Shown: positions 7,142-8,102 of the stretch, one piece after another
Numbering within the stretch: position 1 is the stretch's first letter
Layout: every line of letters begins with the position of its first letter
Assembly: GCA_003562145.1 (NCBI GenBank)
Contig: PWWA01000025.1
Span: 1 to 8,102 of the forward strand
Length of the DNA: 8,102 nt
Origin: Candidatus Woesearchaeota archaeon
Lineage (GTDB): Archaea > Nanobdellota > Nanobdellia > Woesearchaeales > 21-14-0-10-32-9
Direction: 5' to 3'
The notes under the pieces: model-generated
The model's input: only the letters and a program-made list of their open reading frames with translations
Told to the model about the DNA's origin: nothing
Databases searched by the model: none
Translations under genes and position numbers: made by a program

Positions 7142-7632
7142 AAAAAGCACAGATACAAATGGGCGAAACCATCGCCGTACTAGTAATCATAGTCATCCTA
7201 ATAGTTCTCGGCCTAGTATTCTACTTCACGTTTACCGGTGGAGACGTCGAGGAAGAAAGAGCAAAAGTTGAAGACTTAGACTCTATTTCAAAAACAATAT
7301 TCGTCTCCAGGATGGTAGAGCTTAGGTGCTCCGGTGCGGGAGAAGTTTCCTACGCCTGCGTAGACAAATACCGGGCACAAGCATTCCACATAGTAGTACA
7401 AGGAGACGTGGAAGCAAGGGCATTATACCGCTCACTCATAGGCTACGCCAATATAACCCTGAACATGCAGTACTCAGAACAAGAAAACATAACGATTTAC
7501 AGCTACGAACCCGGAAAAATATCCTCTGCGAGTATTGCACGCATGCCCGTCCTAGTATCAGACCCTGTAACCGAAAAAAACCATTTTGCATTCCTAGAGG
7601 TGACTGTCTTCTCATGGGAAAAGCCCAGGTAG
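7123..7632 (+). CDS. Pilin-like membrane protein with class III signal peptide, 169 residues
   Basis: The N-terminus MRKTILKKA|QIQMGETIAVLV has a basic n-region, A before the cut, Q at +1 and a hydrophobic helix (about residues 17-36). The 'QMGETIAVL' block resembles a recurring, uncharacterised DPANN protein start (from memory). The outer domain has one close Cys pair (ELRC and YACVD), two sequons (NIT twice) and an aromatic, beta-rich C-terminus ending in FLEVTVFSWEKPR. The first 19 bases overlap the preceding gene and the last 19 overlap the next; each gene is in the -1 frame relative to the one before it. Leu codons are 6 CTA and 2 CTC of 12, a clear contrast with the 155-residue gene. 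Confidence 0.9.
   Translation: MRKTILKKAQIQMGETIAVLVIIVILIVLGLVFYFTFTGGDVEEERAKVEDLDSISKTIFVSRMVELRCSGAGEVSYACVDKYRAQAFHIVVQGDVEARALYRSLIGYANITLNMQYSEQENITIYSYEPGKISSASIARMPVLVSDPVTEKNHFAFLEVTVFSWEKPR
7597..7603 (+). promoter_or_regulatory. Ribosome-binding site for the last pilin-like gene
   Basis: GAGGTGA matches seven bases of the consensus complement of the archaeal 16S rRNA 3' end. It lies 10 bases before the ATG at 7614, within the coding sequence of the preceding gene. It is the best such site in the window and fixes the start of the last gene. Confidence 0.75.
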
Positions 7633-8102
7633 AAATGGTGGGATTGCTCGTAATTGTAATACTTGTAGTGTTAGTCCTTTTCCTAGTATTATCATTCTCT
7701 TTAAGAGACCCAGAAACAACGCATATTACAAAGAAAGAATTCGTTGATAATCTAATGATAAACGGCTTCACACTAGTAATACTAGAGACTGATAGCAACT
7801 GCAGCGATTATAAATTCAAGGAATTGCTAGAGGACTGCGCCACCAAAAAAATCATATCCTGCGAGCATAACGAAGAAAGAATTAATTCTTGTGACTTTGC
7901 AAGGCAAGGACTTGAAACCCTGCTCTACAGGTCTTTGGAATCCCAGGGCATGGATTATACCTTAAACGCAACTTACGATAAAAATGAATTAGTCCGCGTA
8001 GGAAGAACTAGCTGTACCGGAGGCACCATTACAAGAGGTACGAGTGACAAAGCATCTTACGTCGTCAGAAGCACTTTCATTCCACTCCACCTAAACCTGG
8101 AC
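7614..8102 (+). CDS. Pilin-like membrane protein with class III signal peptide (3' partial, at least 163 residues)
   Basis: ATG at 7614 opens a frame that runs without a stop to the last base, giving 163 codons. The N-terminus MGKA|QVEMVGLLVIVILVVLVL has A before the cut, Q at +1, and a strong helix (about residues 9-30). The start is supported by GAGGTGA upstream and overlaps the previous gene by 19 bases. The outer part shows five cysteines (SNCSD, EDCAT, ISCEH, NSCDF, TSCTG) and two sequons (NCS, NAT). The signal and helix resemble those of the preceding gene, which suggests the two are paralogues. The end of the visible part, 'VVRSTFIPLHLNLD', looks like a C-terminal beta strand, so the stop is probably close beyond the edge. 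Function is unknown. Confidence 0.88.
   Translation, partial: MGKAQVEMVGLLVIVILVVLVLFLVLSFSLRDPETTHITKKEFVDNLMINGFTLVILETDSNCSDYKFKELLEDCATKKIISCEHNEERINSCDFARQGLETLLYRSLESQGMDYTLNATYDKNELVRVGRTSCTGGTITRGTSDKASYVVRSTFIPLHLNLD

Noticed and set aside
7123..7146. Programmed -1 frameshift joining the 331- and 169-residue proteins, prompted by the run of seven A at 7140-7146
   Set aside because: The A run lies at and after the stop of the upstream gene, so ribosomes in that frame do not read it. A good ribosome-binding site and a complete class III signal indicate independent initiation.

Overview
The window is almost entirely coding and all on the + strand: five genes in one tight row, the first open at the left edge and the last open at the right edge. 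Gaps between genes are 5 and 12 bases, and two junctions overlap by 19 bases each. The sequence suggests an archaeon, most likely a DPANN lineage of the Woesearchaeota/Pacearchaeota kind. The grounds are class III (archaellin/pilin-type) signal peptides at the start of four successive genes, heavy use of AGG (Arg) and ATA (Ile) codons, ribosome-binding sites of the GGAGG/GAGGTGA type, and small pilin-like proteins whose N-termini I recognise as a DPANN type. The lineage call is an inference from pattern memory, not from a search.

Left region (3-5660): the C-terminal 1885 residues or more of a giant surface protein. It holds three tandem units of 444, 444 and about 434 residues. Each unit is built from four beta-sandwich-like domains (called A to D here) with exactly two cysteines per domain. 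A further small Cys-containing domain follows, then three 49-residue Cys-rich modules, an aspartate-rich calcium-binding-like segment, one transmembrane helix, and a 183-residue cytoplasmic tail rich in Lys, Arg and Pro.

Right region (5666-8102): four small membrane-anchored proteins of 155, 331, 169 and at least 163 residues. Each starts with a short basic n-region, a G or A cleavage residue, then Q or E and a hydrophobic helix, which is the layout cut by archaeal prepilin peptidases (FlaK/PibD/EppA type). Each has a soluble outer domain with 2 to 5 cysteines and at least one N-glycosylation sequon.

Reading them together (inference): the operon looks like a cell-surface apparatus in which a long, disulfide-stabilised, glycosylated stalk is co-expressed with a set of distinct pilin-like subunits, possibly for attachment to a host or partner cell or for a pseudopilus-like structure. 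No assembly ATPase, platform protein or prepilin peptidase is visible here. No RNA gene, mobile element, CRISPR array, promoter or terminator could be supported. There is no gene-free stretch longer than 12 bases.
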